Assembly: GCF_002742265.1 (NCBI RefSeq)
Contig: NZ_MDGL01000006.1
Coordinates: 1 to 52,085 of the forward strand
From: Maribacter sp. 4G9
GTDB lineage: Bacteria > Bacteroidota > Bacteroidia > Flavobacteriales > Flavobacteriaceae
DNA length: 52,085 bases
Direction of reading: 5' to 3'
The notes under the pieces were generated by a model that did no database searches, was not told the origin of the DNA, and worked only from the letters and a program-made list of their open reading frames with translations. Position numbers and translations under genes: made by a program. Shown here in pieces: positions 24,912 through 34,356 of the stretch (its first letter is position 1; each line of letters starts with the position of its first letter).

Positions 24912-27900
24912 CTATTTGAACATAGCACCCGTAAGGGCGACCGGAGAGACCTCCTTGCCTTCCTCCGCTTTATAGGTAACATAATAAGGTCCATCACCAG
25001 AGACTCCAGAAATAGGAATATCTATCTGTGTTCCTTGTCCGCCGGATTGTGCGGGCATAATAGCCTCGCCAACGATGGGACCTTCTGGCGTATTTTCATG
25101 AATTTGAAAGGTATAACTCAGTTGTGGGGGACTCTGCCAACCCGCATTCAAGGTTAAGGAATTTACACCTTTAAGCGAAATACTTGCCAACTCCAACCAT
25201 CCTGAAGCACTGTTCATCAACATTAGGTTCATTCCACCAAAGGTCATGGCCTGCATATTGCTAGTTTTCATATCTTCGGTCAGCTGGATAGTGCTACTTG
25301 GAATAGCGACGGAATTGGAGCCTGTCAATGGAATAGTACCTTCGGCACCATCATCCGTGTAACTGGCGGTCAGCACCAACATATTCCCAGGAGCCGAAGC
25401 TTCTGCTGCGATAGTACCCTTTAATGGAAGTGACTTTTGCACTTTTTGGTCTCCTGCCAAGGACAGGATATACAAGGCTATCTGTCTTGTTTCGTCACTG
25501 GTGATTTTAGGGTGCGCGGGCATGGTTACCTCGCCCCAAACACCGTTACCTCCGGTTTTTATCCGTGTCTGTAAATAACTCATGGCATCCCTTCTATTCT
25601 TATATTTTTGGGCAACGTCCATATAGTTTGGACCTATGGATGCTTCCGCTTCCTTATGACAGGTCTTACAATCCATGGACTGCGCAAGGGCCTTTCCTGT
25701 AACTGCGGCCGATACTTGTTGGTGCCCCAAATTCATGGCCACTTTGTCCATCCCTTCCAGATAGTCCACACTCACGAAGACATTACTTTCATCCACTGTT
25801 CCACCATCAGGGTCGGTTACACTCACCTCATACGCTATTTTTTGACCAGGTAAATAAAAGGCCGGAGTACCTCCATTCAGATTGATGGTTACCTCAGGTC
25901 TGGAATTACCGGCAACAATTCCGGTACTTTCACTCACTGCGGATTCTCCTTTGTCATCTGCAACGGTAACGCTCAAATTATACGACCCGGCATCTGCATA
26001 GGTGTAGCTAACATTGGGTTCCGTAGTTTCCTTGGTTTCTCCGTTACCAAAGTCCCACGTATAGGTTATGTTGTCCCCTTCCCTGTCTTTGGCAACCACG
26101 GAAGCACTAATGGCAAGCGGTGTTTTTCCCGCTGTAGTCTCAACAATCATATCATCAATGACAGGAGGTCTGTTTCCACCATTGAATTCAATATAGGACA
26201 ACCCTGAGTTGGCATTTTGGGAAAACCAACCACTACCGTACTCCAAAAGGTATACCCTTCCATCTGGGCCCATCTCCATATCTATAAGGTTGTTCAATTT
26301 CACTTCCGGCGCAAAGGGTTCCATTTTATTAAAACTACCATCTTCCTTCAAATGTACCGCGAACATCCAGCCACGCATCCAATCATAGATAATCACTTTA
26401 CCATCATAATAGTCAGGCAATTTGTCCTGGCCTGTATACAAATCAGAATAATAGGTGGGACCCGCCATGGCGTTTCGTCCACCAGTTGTAGTCTGTGGAA
26501 ACTGACTGGATTCATCATAAGGATAGAAAACATAAGCTGGCATTGCCGGTGGCAATTCAGTCAACCCTGTATTGTTCCTTGAGGTATTCATCGGTTTTTG
26601 TGGATCAAATGCCTCCCCGGACTCACCCGTTTCATAATTGTATTCCTTGTAGGCATAGTTGTCCCCAATGAACAATGGCCAACCAAAGTTACCGGGCTTA
26701 CGTGCCTGGTTCATTTCATCATATCCTCTTGGCCCCCTGGTTTCCAAGCTATCCGCCCTAGCATCGGGTCCCACATCGCCCCAATACACGTAGCCGCGTT
26801 TTACGTCCACGGAAATCCTATAGGGGTTTCTATGACCCATGGTATAAATTTCCGGTCTTGTTTTTTCAGTTCCCACAGGGAAAAGGTTCCCTTCGGGAAT
26901 GTCATAGCTACCGTCTTCGTTAACCTTTATCCTTAGGATTTTTCCACGAAGGTCATTAGTGTTGCCTGAACTCCTTCTGGCATCGTACTGCTCATGCCCT
27001 GGCGTATCGTTCAATGGCGCAAAACCGTTGTTCACATATTTTTCACCACGTTCATTGAAAGGTGTGGAATTGTCTCCCGTAGAAAGATATAAAAGGTTAT
27101 CAGGGCCAAAGGCAATGGAGCCACCCGTATGGCAACAAATTTCCCTTTGACTGTCTACTTCCAATATAACTTGCTCTGAACCTAGATCAAAATTACCATC
27201 GGCATACTTTAATCGGGATAAGCGATTTACCCATTTATCGCCAGTAGGTGCATAATACACATAAATCCAGTTGTTATTGGCATAATCAGGATCTTTCTGT
27301 AAACCCATGACACCTTCCTCAGCATTAACGCCAGGGGTTTCCAAGGTTTTCCAATAAACATCCAATTTGGCAACTTCCTTTAATTCTTGGGTCTCATCAT
27401 TATAAAGCACGATTTCGCCCCTTCTTTGTGCAATCAGCACATCGTTATTGGGCAAAACGGCCATTTCCGTTGGTTCAAAAAACTGACCTTCAGAAAGTAC
27501 CAACTTGGAGAACCTATCCGTATCCGGCGGGATTTGTGATTTTACCTTGGAATAATCCAACACTTCATTTTCCCCTATGGCATATTTGATTCCGCCCAAA
27601 ACATGTTTTAAAAACAAATCTTCAGAAAAGCTCTCATCCGTATGTCCGCCCCCCGTATAAAACGCACGGCCTCCATCAAAATCGTGGTACCAAGCAATAG
27701 GGTGAAAATCCCCATTCTGACCGCCTTCATAGGTAGATTCATCCAGCGTCATCACTACGTTTACATCCGGATTTATATTTTTATAATTATAAAGCTCATC
27801 GTCCCTGTTCCAAACGCTATCCTTAAAAAACTCAGTAGCGATAAAGTTTTTGTCCTTGATAATGAAATCTGCATTGGGAGTCCCCCTGGGGTGGCTCAAG

Positions 27901-28301
27901 AACTGGGCACCCGCAAGATCGTTGTACCAACCCCAATCATATTCCGTATCCGCAGCGGCATGTATACCCACATAGCCACCACCTGCTTGGATATAACGTT
28001 CAAAAGCAGCTTCTTGGAATTGATCTAGAACATTACCTGTAGTGCTTAAGAAAACAACCGCAGAATATTGTTTTAGGTTATCATCCGTAAACATTTCCGC
28101 ATTTTTGGTCGTATCAACGGCAAAACCGTTTTCTTGTCCCATCTTTTGCAATGCGGCAATTCCTGCGGGTATGGATGCGTGTTTAAAACCCATGGTTTTG
28201 GAGAATACCAAGACCTTAGGTTCCCCTTCACGTTTATTGCCACCACATGAGACAATAATAAGCGCAAAGCCCAAGAGCAGCGCATTAAATACTTTTTTCA
28301 T
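24912..28301 (-). CDS. ThuA / PQQ-type sugar dehydrogenase / PKD / cytochrome c lipoprotein
   Basis: A 1,129-aa multidomain lipoprotein with lipobox LIIVSCGG near residue 19. In order: a ThuA-like class I GATase-fold domain (about 30-240, GGYVGIHAAADTEYDWGWY); a glucose/sorbosone dehydrogenase-type beta-propeller (about 265-705, SGNTNDLRGKILRI); a PKD domain (about 720-800, WDFGNGETKET); a class I cytochrome c domain (about 860-940) with heme site Cys878-x-x-Cys881-His882 (CKTCH); and a C-terminal beta-rich module that resembles a carbohydrate-binding domain. This architecture is recurrent in Bacteroidota and likely oxidises a sugar and passes electrons through the attached heme. The actual substrate is unknown. 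Confidence 0.92.
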   Translation of the reverse strand: MKKVFNALLLGFALIIVSCGGNKREGEPKVLVFSKTMGFKHASIPAGIAALQKMGQENGFAVDTTKNAEMFTDDNLKQYSAVVFLSTTGNVLDQFQEAAFERYIQAGGGYVGIHAAADTEYDWGWYNDLAGAQFLSHPRGTPNADFIIKDKNFIATEFFKDSVWNRDDELYNYKNINPDVNVVMTLDESTYEGGQNGDFHPIAWYHDFDGGRAFYTGGGHTDESFSEDLFLKHVLGGIKYAIGENEVLDYSKVKSQIPPDTDRFSKLVLSEGQFFEPTEMAVLPNNDVLIAQRRGEIVLYNDETQELKEVAKLDVYWKTLETPGVNAEEGVMGLQKDPDYANNNWIYVYYAPTGDKWVNRLSRLKYADGNFDLGSEQVILEVDSQREICCHTGGSIAFGPDNLLYLSTGDNSTPFNERGEKYVNNGFAPLNDTPGHEQYDARRSSGNTNDLRGKILRIKVNEDGSYDIPEGNLFPVGTEKTRPEIYTMGHRNPYRISVDVKRGYVYWGDVGPDARADSLETRGPRGYDEMNQARKPGNFGWPLFIGDNYAYKEYNYETGESGEAFDPQKPMNTSRNNTGLTELPPAMPAYVFYPYDESSQFPQTTTGGRNAMAGPTYYSDLYTGQDKLPDYYDGKVIIYDWMRGWMFAVHLKEDGSFNKMEPFAPEVKLNNLIDMEMGPDGRVYLLEYGSGWFSQNANSGLSYIEFNGGNRPPVIDDMIVETTAGKTPLAISASVVAKDREGDNITYTWDFGNGETKETTEPNVSYTYADAGSYNLSVTVADDKGESAVSESTGIVAGNSRPEVTINLNGGTPAFYLPGQKIAYEVSVTDPDGGTVDESNVFVSVDYLEGMDKVAMNLGHQQVSAAVTGKALAQSMDCKTCHKEAEASIGPNYMDVAQKYKNRRDAMSYLQTRIKTGGNGVWGEVTMPAHPKITSDETRQIALYILSLAGDQKVQKSLPLKGTIAAEASAPGNMLVLTASYTDDGAEGTIPLTGSNSVAIPSSTIQLTEDMKTSNMQAMTFGGMNLMLMNSASGWLELASISLKGVNSLTLNAGWQSPPQLSYTFQIHENTPEGPIVGEAIMPAQSGGQGTQIDIPISGVSGDGPYYVTYKAEEGKEVSPVALTGAMFK

Positions 28302-28336
28302 ACGTAAATTTTGTTGTTTGTCGGTTTAATAAGCCT

Positions 28337-28367
28337 CAAAAATAGGTTTCGCAAGCTTATCCACCAA
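28337..28367 (-). promoter_or_regulatory. Promoter of the ThuA/sugar dehydrogenase lipoprotein gene
   Basis: On the minus strand, TATTTTTG (28344-28337) matches TAnnTTTG. A TTG (28367-28365) lies 20 bp upstream of it, the usual -33 spacing. The leader to the ATG at 28301 would be about 30 nt. Confidence 0.55.
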
Positions 28368-28423
28368 TTGTTTACGGACTAAAATTGTATTTTAAACACA
28401 ATTTAACACTGAAAAAAGATTAT

Positions 28424-29005
28424 ATGTCAAAAATACCAGAGCTCTATTTCAAAAATGATACGGAATTTAGGGAATGGTTGCACATCAACCATGATAAGCA
28501 TTCCGGCATTTACTTGATATTTTTCAAGGTTGCACATGCCAACGACAGTATGCGCTGGGAGGAAGCGGTAAAAGTGGCCCTTTGTTACGGATGGATCGAT
28601 AGTACCGTAAAAAGTTTGGGAGATGGTAAAAGAAGACAATACTTCTGTCCGAGGAAACCCAAAAGCGTTTGGAGCAGGGTCAATAAGGATTACATAAAAA
28701 AGCTTAAGGCAGAAGGATTGATGCATACAACCGGACTTAAGGCAATCCGTATCGCCAAAGAGAACGGGTCATGGAGTGCCCTGGACGACGTAGAAGACGG
28801 AAAGATACCCGATGATCTACAGTCTGCCTTCAATAATAACAAAAATGCTTTCAAAAACTTCCAAAACTTCACCAGAGGGCAACAAAAGAGTTATCTCTAT
28901 TGGTTGAATCAGGCAAAGCGTGAAGAAACAAGACAAAAGCGCATCAGCGAAATAATACAACATTGCCATGAAATTAATAAATATAGAAACGGGGGTGGAA
29001 GGTAA
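28424..29005 (+). CDS. YdeI/OmpD-associated family protein
   Basis: A 193-aa cytoplasmic protein of the YdeI family (bacteriocin-protection, often annotated OmpD-associated). Signature parts are REWLHINHDKHSGIYLIFFK, VALCYGWIDSTVKSLGDGK, YFCPRKPKSVWSRVNKDYI and, near the end, YLYWLNQAKREETRQKRI. ATG 28424 (MSKIPELYF) is preferred over a TTG 39 bp upstream. The biochemical function is not known. It lies between a divergent lipoprotein gene and a phospholipid-type transferase. Confidence 0.88.
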   Translation: MSKIPELYFKNDTEFREWLHINHDKHSGIYLIFFKVAHANDSMRWEEAVKVALCYGWIDSTVKSLGDGKRRQYFCPRKPKSVWSRVNKDYIKKLKAEGLMHTTGLKAIRIAKENGSWSALDDVEDGKIPDDLQSAFNNNKNAFKNFQNFTRGQQKSYLYWLNQAKREETRQKRISEIIQHCHEINKYRNGGGR

Positions 29006-29064
29006 CACCATCTACTTTTCTCATAAAAGCCCTTGGATTGTACCAATTAAACTGAATAAAGGCC

Positions 29065-29072
29065 TATTTTTG
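29065..29072 (+). promoter_or_regulatory. -7 promoter element for the CDP-alcohol phosphotransferase gene
   Basis: TATTTTTG matches TAnnTTTG exactly, 69 bp before the preferred ATG. The nearest TTG upstream is 24 bp away, slightly long for a -33 element. Confidence 0.4.
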
Positions 29073-29141
29073 CCCGGTAGTTGTTTGGTATGACAAGCTA
29101 GCGTGTTCCCGTTATTGTTATTTCAAGCAATTGCCAGTCAA

Positions 29142-29909
29142 ATGTCCAAATTACCTGAAGAACACCGTTTTTTCGATCTATCGGATTACGGAAGATCAGT
29201 AGCCTTTCAACTGGTCCAAGTACTAAAAACCACAGCTCTAACCCCTATTCATATTACGGTTGCATTCGTTGTAAGCGGTTTAACCGCAATTTTACTCCTT
29301 CTCAATGAATACTACGGATTGGCGTTGCTGTTTTTGATTCTAAAATCAATTTTAGATGCAGCCGATGGAGAATTGGCAAGGGCTAAAAATACGCCTTCAC
29401 ATACCGGAAGATATTTGGATTCTATATCGGATATTATTTTGAACCTGATTTTGTTCTTGACTATCTGGTATATCACCGATGGTTCTTTACTGCTTACAGT
29501 AATATCCTTTTTGTGCCTGCAATTGCAGGGCACCCTCTACAATTACTACTATGTCATTTTACGAAATAGACACAATGGGGATACCACGAGTAGGGTTTTT
29601 GAAAATAAAAGCCCCAATGCGCTTAAAGGGGAAAGTCAGAAAACGGTAAACTCCATGTTTAAGATATATTCCTTGTGCTATGGTACTTTTGATTCCATTA
29701 TCTATAGATTGGATAAAAACGCCGCCAAAGGCAAAGTCTTTCCAAATTGGTTAATGACCGGGGTTTCGTCATTTGGATTGGGCTTTCAACTATTGCTCAT
29801 CGGTCTCATGTTTACGTTGGGCTGGCAGCAGTATATCATTCCCTTTTTCATAGGCTATTCCATCATGATATTTATATTTATCCTGATCAGGCAATTACTG
29901 AATCGGTAA
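29142..29909 (+). CDS. CDP-alcohol phosphatidyltransferase family protein
   Basis: A 255-aa integral membrane enzyme that transfers a phosphoalcohol from a CDP-linked donor in lipid or osmolyte synthesis. The diagnostic DG-x2-AR-x8-G-x3-D-x3-D motif is complete and begins at Asp75: DGELARAKNTPSHTGRYLDS with the last Asp shortly after. About six hydrophobic segments are visible. ATG 29142 (MSKLPEEHRFFDLSDYG) is preferred over an in-frame GTG at 29103. The acceptor (glycerol phosphate, serine, inositol phosphate or other) cannot be decided. Confidence 0.9.
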   Translation: MSKLPEEHRFFDLSDYGRSVAFQLVQVLKTTALTPIHITVAFVVSGLTAILLLLNEYYGLALLFLILKSILDAADGELARAKNTPSHTGRYLDSISDIILNLILFLTIWYITDGSLLLTVISFLCLQLQGTLYNYYYVILRNRHNGDTTSRVFENKSPNALKGESQKTVNSMFKIYSLCYGTFDSIIYRLDKNAAKGKVFPNWLMTGVSSFGLGFQLLLIGLMFTLGWQQYIIPFFIGYSIMIFIFILIRQLLNR

Positions 29910-29947
29910 TTCTTTTTACCTTCCGTACTCAATTTATTTTTTAACTG

Positions 29948-31357
29948 ATGAGATACGGATTTTCCCTTTTAGGTATCGGAATGTTGTTTTTGCTGTTGAT
30001 AAACTGTGAATCAGAAAAAAGGGTTTCCTATGATACCCTTTTAACGGGAGGGAATATCATTAACCTGGAAGATGGCTCCGTCAACGTGGGTGATATTTAT
30101 ATTTCCGATGGACAAATTGCCAAAGTGTCCTATGATAAAGCCGATGAAAACTCCACCGCAAAAAATGTGGTAGATGCCACGGGAAAATTCATTTTACCCG
30201 GATTTTGGGACAACCACGTACATTTTCGCGGGGGTGACTCCCTAATTGAAGCCAACAAACGTTTTTTAGGACTTTTCATCGCCAATGGAATCACTACCGT
30301 ACGTGATGCCGGTGGCGACCTGACCACATCCGTCATGCAATGGAAAAAGGCTATTGAAAACGATGATATGGTTGGACCCACCATTTTTACATCAGGGCCT
30401 AAAATAGATGGCCCCGGGGCAACTTGGGCGGGTTCCTTGGAAGTGGAAAACGAGGCAGATATAGAAGAGGCATTGGATTCCCTGCAGTCCATCCCAACCG
30501 ATTTTGTCAAAATCTACGACAGTAAGATTTCCGGGGAAAACTACCTCAACACGATTCGCGCTGCGGAAAAAAGAGGATTGATTACCTCGGGACACATGCC
30601 CTTTACCGCTACGTTGGAATCCACCATAGATGCAGGAATCGATGCCGTGGAACATCTATATTACATCATGAAAGGTTGTTCTTCACAAGAAGATGTAGTT
30701 ACCGAACAACTTCAAGACAATAAGATGGGTTTTTGGGATGCCATGCCGATACTACAATCTACTTATGATGATTCTGTGGCCAAGCAAACATTTGAACACC
30801 TAAAGCAAAAAAATGTATTTGTGGTGCCTACATTGCATATTGGGCATACCCTGAGCTATTTGGACGAGGTGGACCATAGCGAGGATGCATATTTAAAATA
30901 TATGGCTCCCGGCATTATCAAGACCTATGAAGGGCGCATCAATCGGGCCAAAAATGCTTCTGAAAAGGCGATACAGGACCGAAAGGAACTGGACACCTTT
31001 TTCAAAAAATTGGCATTGACCCTAAACCAAAATGGGGTTTCCCTATTGGCAGGTTCTGATAGCGGGGCTTTTAATAGCTATACCTATCCCGGAATATCCC
31101 TCCACAAGGAAATGGAGGCCATGGTAGATGCGGGCATATCTCCATTGGATGCCCTAAAGGCTTCGGCCTATAATGGGGCCGAATTTCTAAAGCAAAAGTC
31201 GGACTACGGAACCTTGGAATCCGGCAAAGTGGCCGATATCGTGATTTTGGATAACAATCCCCTGGAAAATATTCAGAACACCCAAAATATTTTTATGGTG
31301 CTTAAACAGGGTGAAAAATTCACCAAGGAATCCTTGGAACAACTACTAACCCATTAA
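29948..31357 (+). CDS. Exported amidohydrolase lipoprotein (first of three)
   Basis: A 469-aa metal-dependent hydrolase of the amidohydrolase superfamily (imidazolonepropionase/prolidase-like branch), anchored by lipobox LLLINC. The TIM-barrel metal motifs are FWDNHVHFRGG (HxH), FVKIYDSK (Lys position), TSGHMPFT (His), AVEHLYYI (His) and LLAGSDSGAF (Asp). A beta-sandwich formed by the termini is closed by ADIVILDNNPLENI. Related exported enzymes act on dipeptides or cyclic amides. Two further members follow, suggesting a tandem family with diverged specificities. Confidence 0.9.
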   Translation: MRYGFSLLGIGMLFLLLINCESEKRVSYDTLLTGGNIINLEDGSVNVGDIYISDGQIAKVSYDKADENSTAKNVVDATGKFILPGFWDNHVHFRGGDSLIEANKRFLGLFIANGITTVRDAGGDLTTSVMQWKKAIENDDMVGPTIFTSGPKIDGPGATWAGSLEVENEADIEEALDSLQSIPTDFVKIYDSKISGENYLNTIRAAEKRGLITSGHMPFTATLESTIDAGIDAVEHLYYIMKGCSSQEDVVTEQLQDNKMGFWDAMPILQSTYDDSVAKQTFEHLKQKNVFVVPTLHIGHTLSYLDEVDHSEDAYLKYMAPGIIKTYEGRINRAKNASEKAIQDRKELDTFFKKLALTLNQNGVSLLAGSDSGAFNSYTYPGISLHKEMEAMVDAGISPLDALKASAYNGAEFLKQKSDYGTLESGKVADIVILDNNPLENIQNTQNIFMVLKQGEKFTKESLEQLLTH

Positions 31358-31406
31358 TGGTATGAAATGAGCCATAACAAGTCTTGATACCCACTGAAAC
31401 CAAGGG

Positions 31407-31490
31407 TTCACGAACACCTGTTTTAAAAATAGACAAGCTTCGTGAGTAAATGGTTGTTGGCGAAATCGAAGATTCATGAACACCTATGTA
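31407..31490 (+). repeat. Pair of near-identical 18-bp direct repeats in the gap between amidohydrolase genes
   Basis: TTCACGAACACCTGTTTT (31407-31424) and TTCATGAACACCTATGTA (31473-31490) share TTCAyGAACACCTrT with start points 66 bp apart. They lie in a 194-bp spacer with no gene. They could be regulator sites or the residue of a duplicated sequence. Confidence 0.4.
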
Positions 31491-31551
31491 AACAAAATGA
31501 AATGGTGTGAATAATTGCATCTGACCTATTAATAACAATAAAAATAAACAG

Positions 31552-32925
31552 ATGAAAACAACACTTTTATTTGTATTTCTGACTTTTTTGATTGCCTGTA
31601 ACGATGGAAATCAAATCGAGACCAAAAAGGATATCCTGATCACCGATATTTCCATTATCGATGTAACGGACGGTTCGGTTTTGAAAAATAGCTATGTGGT
31701 TATCGATTCAGGCCGGATACGTTCCATCTCCCAAAAAGCCGTGGACACCTCATTTTTTAAAACAGTGATCAATGGGTCCGGAAAATACCTGATGCCCGGT
31801 CTCGCAGAAATGCATGCGCACATCCCCCCTCCTGAAGTCGGTGAGGAGCGAATAAACGAAACCTTGTTTTTGTACCTGTCGAAAGGCGTAACGACTATTC
31901 GTGGAATGCTTGGAAATCCGATACACTTGGAATTAAGGGAAAAGGCGGCTAATGGAAATTTACTGAGTCCCAGAATTTATACTTCAAGTCCTTCTTTAAA
32001 TGGGAACTCCGTAACCTCAAAAGAGGAAGCCATTGAAAAGGTAACGCAATATCAAAAAGACGGTTACGATTTTTTAAAGATACATCCAGGGATTCAACGG
32101 GAGGTGTTTGACCAAGTGGTGGAGACCGCCAACAGTGTAGGTATTCCTTTTGCCGGCCACGTTCCGGTAGATGTTGGTATTCGCCATGCCTTGGAAAGTA
32201 AGTATGCCTCCATTGATCATGTGGACGGATTTTTAGAGGGACTCGTTCCGGAATCTGCGAATGTAAATCCTAGCGATAATGGATTCTTTGGATATGCGTT
32301 TACCCCACTTGCCGATACCACCAAAATTGACGAGCTGGTTACGCTTTCCAAAGCAAACAAAGTTTGGATCGTACCCACCCAAAGCCTTTTTAAACGATGG
32401 TTCGCCCCAATTTCAGCGGATGAATTACTCAGTCAGCCCGAAATGAAATACATGCCCAAAACTACCTTGGAGAATTGGCGGAATACCAAGAATAGCTACA
32501 TGGAGGATGAAAATTTTACGGAAGTACAGTGGCAGCAGTTTGACGCCATCCGTAAAAAACTCATTAAAAAATTACAGGAAAACGGACAGGGAATTCTCCT
32601 AGGTTCTGATGCCCCTCAATTGTTCAACGTCCCGGGCTTTTCCATACAACATGAGATTGCGGGAATGCTAGGTGCCGGAATGACCCCTTTGGAAATTATA
32701 CAGGCAGGGACCATCAATCCGGCTACATTTTTTAATGCCGGGGATCAATATGGTGAAATTAAGGAGGGTTTGTCGGCCGATTTGATTCTGCTAAATGAAA
32801 ATCCCTTGGAAAAGCTATCCACCTTACACCATAACGAAGGTGTTATCGTGAAAGGACAGTTCTTGTCCAAGGAAATGATTCAGGAAAAACTAAATGAAAT
32901 TGCACAACATGCCGCGAACAATTAA
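31552..32925 (+). CDS. Exported amidohydrolase lipoprotein (second of three)
   Basis: A 457-aa amidohydrolase-superfamily protein with lipobox FLIACNDG. The metal motifs are MAEMHAHIPPPE (HxH), FLKIHPGIQ (Lys), FAGHVPVDVG (His), SIDHVDGFLEG (His) and ILLGSDAPQ (Asp). It closes with LSADLILLNENPLEKL. It is separated from the first paralogue by 194 bp and overlaps the third. The first two are lipoproteins, whereas the third has an ordinary signal peptide. The substrate is unknown. Confidence 0.9.
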   Translation: MKTTLLFVFLTFLIACNDGNQIETKKDILITDISIIDVTDGSVLKNSYVVIDSGRIRSISQKAVDTSFFKTVINGSGKYLMPGLAEMHAHIPPPEVGEERINETLFLYLSKGVTTIRGMLGNPIHLELREKAANGNLLSPRIYTSSPSLNGNSVTSKEEAIEKVTQYQKDGYDFLKIHPGIQREVFDQVVETANSVGIPFAGHVPVDVGIRHALESKYASIDHVDGFLEGLVPESANVNPSDNGFFGYAFTPLADTTKIDELVTLSKANKVWIVPTQSLFKRWFAPISADELLSQPEMKYMPKTTLENWRNTKNSYMEDENFTEVQWQQFDAIRKKLIKKLQENGQGILLGSDAPQLFNVPGFSIQHEIAGMLGAGMTPLEIIQAGTINPATFFNAGDQYGEIKEGLSADLILLNENPLEKLSTLHHNEGVIVKGQFLSKEMIQEKLNEIAQHAANN

Positions 32926-34171
32926 ATCCATAAAAAACTGGTCCGTTCTATTCTTATTTTTTTGTAGTACTAGCTATAGCCAAATCCTTTTAAAACCCGA
33001 CCGTGTATTTGACGGGACCGATATCCATGAAAATTGGGTGGTATTGGTGGAAGGCAATACAATAAGCTATTCTGGTGCATTGAGCGGCCTCAAAAAGCCC
33101 AAGGGGACCCAAGAAATCGATTTGGCAGGAACCACCTTAATGCCTGGTATTATCGAAGGACATTCCCATCTTTTATTGCATCCCTATAATGAAACGGATT
33201 GGAACGACCAGGTACTCAAGGAATCGCCCGTTGAGCGTGCCATACGGGGTTCCGTACATGCCAAAAATTCCTTAATGGCCGGTATCACGACCATGCGCGA
33301 TTTGGGCGCGGAAGGTGCTGGATATACCGATGTCTATTTAAAAAAGACTATTGAGGACGGCATCATTGTAGGCCCAAGATTATTGGTCGCAGGTCCCGCC
33401 ATCGTGGCCACAGGGGCATACGGGCCCAAAGGCTTTCACGACGGTGTCACGGTTCCCTTGGGAGCGGAGCCCGTTAGCGGAAAAGAAGAGGCTATAAAAA
33501 CCGTAAGAACCCAAATGGGCAACGGTGCCGACCTGATAAAAATATATGCCGACTACCGCTGGACGCCTGGAGCGGATTCCCAGCCTACCTTTTTACAGGA
33601 AGAAATCGATGCCATGGTTGAAACTGCCGAAAGTGCGGGAAAATATGTGGTAGCGCACGCCAGTACACCGGAAGGTATGAAACGGGCCATTCTGGGTGGT
33701 GTGGAAACCATTGAGCACGGCGATGGAGGAACCTTGGAAATTTTCACCATGATGAAGGAAAAAGGCATTGGCCTTTGCCCTACCCTGGCTGCCGGGGACG
33801 CCATTACCCAATATCGCGGATGGAACAAAGAGAAGGACCCCGAACCGGAACGTATTACCCAAAAAAAACAATCCTTTAAGTTAGCCCTTGAATCAGGGGT
33901 ACAAATCGTTTTTGGTGGGGATGTGGGTGTGTTTACCCATGGAGAAAACTATCGGGAGATGGAATTGATGGTCGATTATGGGATGCAGTCAAAAGATGTA
34001 TTGGTTTCTGCGACCAGTGGTAATGCCGCCATGTTCCACTTGGATCAATTAGGACAATTAAAAAAAGGATTTTTGGCCGATGTCATTGCGGTGAAGGGCA
34101 ATCCGCTAAAAGACATAAAAACAATGCGGGAAACGGTGTTTGTGATGAAGGACGGCGTTATCTATAAGTGA
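32909..34171 (+). CDS. Exported amidohydrolase (third of three)
   Basis: A 420-aa amidohydrolase-superfamily enzyme with signal peptide WSVLFLFFCSTSYSQ. The metal motifs are IIEGHSHLLLHPYN (HxH), LIKIYADYRW (Lys), VVAHASTPEG (His), TIEHGDGG (His) and IVFGGDVGVFTHGE (Asp). It closes with FLADVIAVKGNPLKDI. The start overlaps the end of the previous gene: ATG 32909 is favoured for its compact signal peptide, with ATG 32894 an alternative in the same frame. The overlap implies co-translation. The stop codon lies at the start of a heptamer repeat tract. Confidence 0.9.
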   Translation: MPRTIKSIKNWSVLFLFFCSTSYSQILLKPDRVFDGTDIHENWVVLVEGNTISYSGALSGLKKPKGTQEIDLAGTTLMPGIIEGHSHLLLHPYNETDWNDQVLKESPVERAIRGSVHAKNSLMAGITTMRDLGAEGAGYTDVYLKKTIEDGIIVGPRLLVAGPAIVATGAYGPKGFHDGVTVPLGAEPVSGKEEAIKTVRTQMGNGADLIKIYADYRWTPGADSQPTFLQEEIDAMVETAESAGKYVVAHASTPEGMKRAILGGVETIEHGDGGTLEIFTMMKEKGIGLCPTLAAGDAITQYRGWNKEKDPEPERITQKKQSFKLALESGVQIVFGGDVGVFTHGENYREMELMVDYGMQSKDVLVSATSGNAAMFHLDQLGQLKKGFLADVIAVKGNPLKDIKTMRETVFVMKDGVIYK

Positions 34172-34282
34172 AAAATTAAAAGTGAAAAGTGAACAATGAA
34201 AAGTGAAAAATGAAAAGTGAAAAGTGAAAAGTGAAAAGTGAAAAATGTAGAATGAAGAATGAAAAGTTAAAAGTAGAAAGTG
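34168..34282 (+). repeat. Degenerate tandem heptamer repeat (GTGAAAA)
   Basis: About 115 bp built from GTGAAAA units with drift to ATGAAAA and GTTAAAA. It begins at the TGA stop of the third amidohydrolase. The four cleanest consecutive units are around 34214-34245. A second small duplication (GATGTTAGATGTTAGATT, 34291-34308) follows. No protein-coding potential is credible. Confidence 0.8.
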
Positions 34283-34356
34283 AGGGCCTGGATGTTAGAT
34301 GTTAGATTCGAGAAATTAAGGGAAGTAAAGAATTTAAAAAAAACGAACAACGCCTG

